5,561 bases of DNA from an uncultured Collinsella sp. (GTDB lineage Bacteria; Actinomycetota; Coriobacteriia; Coriobacteriales; Coriobacteriaceae). A model generated the notes under the pieces. It was not told the DNA's origin. It did not search any database and saw only the letters and a program-made list of their open reading frames with translations. The position numbers and the translations under genes are program-made. The number at the start of each line of letters is the position of its first letter. The stretch's first letter is position 1. Below, piece after piece: positions 5,178 to 5,561 of this stretch. Location of the stretch: NCBI GenBank assembly GCA_902495985.1, contig CABUZF010000095.1, positions 1 to 5,561 of the forward strand, in the 5' to 3' direction.

Positions 5178-5561
5178 CTAGCGCTCGACAAATGCCTCGA
5201 TATCACTCAGTAGGCGCTTTACCTCCTGGCGGCCCTGAATATACAGGTCGAGGAGCTTTGCCGAATCGTGCTCAACGTGGCCGACCTCGACCGGCTTTTG
5301 CGGAGCAATGACCAGCGCACGGCCCTCGCGCTCATACTTCCACAGATGCATGCGCTGGATGTTATAGCGGTCGTGGCGCGTCTCGATAGCCTCGAGCAGA
5401 TAGGGGTAGTCGGCATAGCGGGCTCGTGCGGCGGGCATAAACTCGTAGGGCTTTTTCTCATACGAGCGGTCCTGCGTGACAATGACGACTGCGCGATCGA
5501 AGCCCGCCTCCTCCAGCACGTGCTCGATGGGGACCGAATCGGCTACGCCGCCGTCGACGTA
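5178..5561 (-). CDS. Patatin-like phospholipase, C-terminal part (N-terminus outside window)
   Basis: The last 127 codons of a gene that enters from the right edge and ends in TAG at 5178. The second residue pair onward reads VDGGVADSVPI: the DGG (5547-5555) is the conserved motif carrying the catalytic Asp of the patatin Ser-Asp dyad. Next comes VVIVTQDRSYEKKP, which matches the strand and R-x-Y-x-K-K-P segment of the bacterial YjjU-type patatin family. The tail, with REGRALVIAPQKPVEVGHVEHD and a closing helical stretch, also fits these proteins, which are usually about 280-300 residues. They hydrolyse acyl esters of lipids; the natural substrate is generally unknown. The nucleophile motif GxSxG and the oxyanion loop would lie outside the window, so activity cannot be confirmed. 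It is upstream of, and on the same strand as, rplM, but rplM has its own promoter. Confidence 0.85.
   Translation of the reverse strand, partial: YVDGGVADSVPIEHVLEEAGFDRAVVIVTQDRSYEKKPYEFMPAARARYADYPYLLEAIETRHDRYNIQRMHLWKYEREGRALVIAPQKPVEVGHVEHDSAKLLDLYIQGRQEVKRLLSDIEAFVER

Overview
This 5.6-kb stretch is GC-rich and densely coding, and every recognisable gene lies on the minus strand. The gene set, the adjacent rplM-rpsI-glmM order and the protein sequences suggest a gut-type actinobacterium, most likely Coriobacteriia of the Collinsella kind. That assignment is inferred from familiarity with the sequences, not from a search.

In transcription order (right to left) the window holds: the C-terminal end of a patatin-like phospholipase (5178-5561); a clear sigma70-type promoter and a short leader (about 5021-5114); the ribosomal protein genes rplM (L13) and rpsI (S9), two bases apart, ending in a strong intrinsic terminator (4105-4148); glmM, phosphoglucosamine mutase (2718-4055); a free-standing PTS glucose-family IIA protein, crr-like (2149-2646); a 271-base spacer rich in inverted repeats; nagB, glucosamine-6-phosphate deaminase (1149-1877), followed by a second strong intrinsic terminator (1089-1116); a spacer of about 390 bases without a gene; and the N-terminal 233 residues of a MalT/STAND-like P-loop ATPase (1-700) that runs off the left edge.

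The metabolic theme is amino-sugar phosphate. GlmM turns glucosamine-6-phosphate into glucosamine-1-phosphate for peptidoglycan and UDP-GlcNAc synthesis. NagB breaks the same metabolite down to fructose-6-phosphate and ammonia. The IIA protein sits between them and would pass phosphate from HPr to a sugar permease encoded elsewhere. The three genes therefore sit at the branch between wall synthesis and sugar catabolism, beside a ribosomal protein operon.

Most of the window is ordinary housekeeping sequence, and I found no CRISPR array, insertion sequence, tRNA or rRNA. The points most worth a second look are non-coding: overlapping, mutually exclusive inverted repeats in the nagB leader; a hairpin at the predicted 5' end of the rplM transcript; and a hairpin just upstream of the glmM ribosome-binding site in a 49-base gap with no obvious promoter. 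The truncated MalT-like ATPase gene beside nagB is the least characterised gene.
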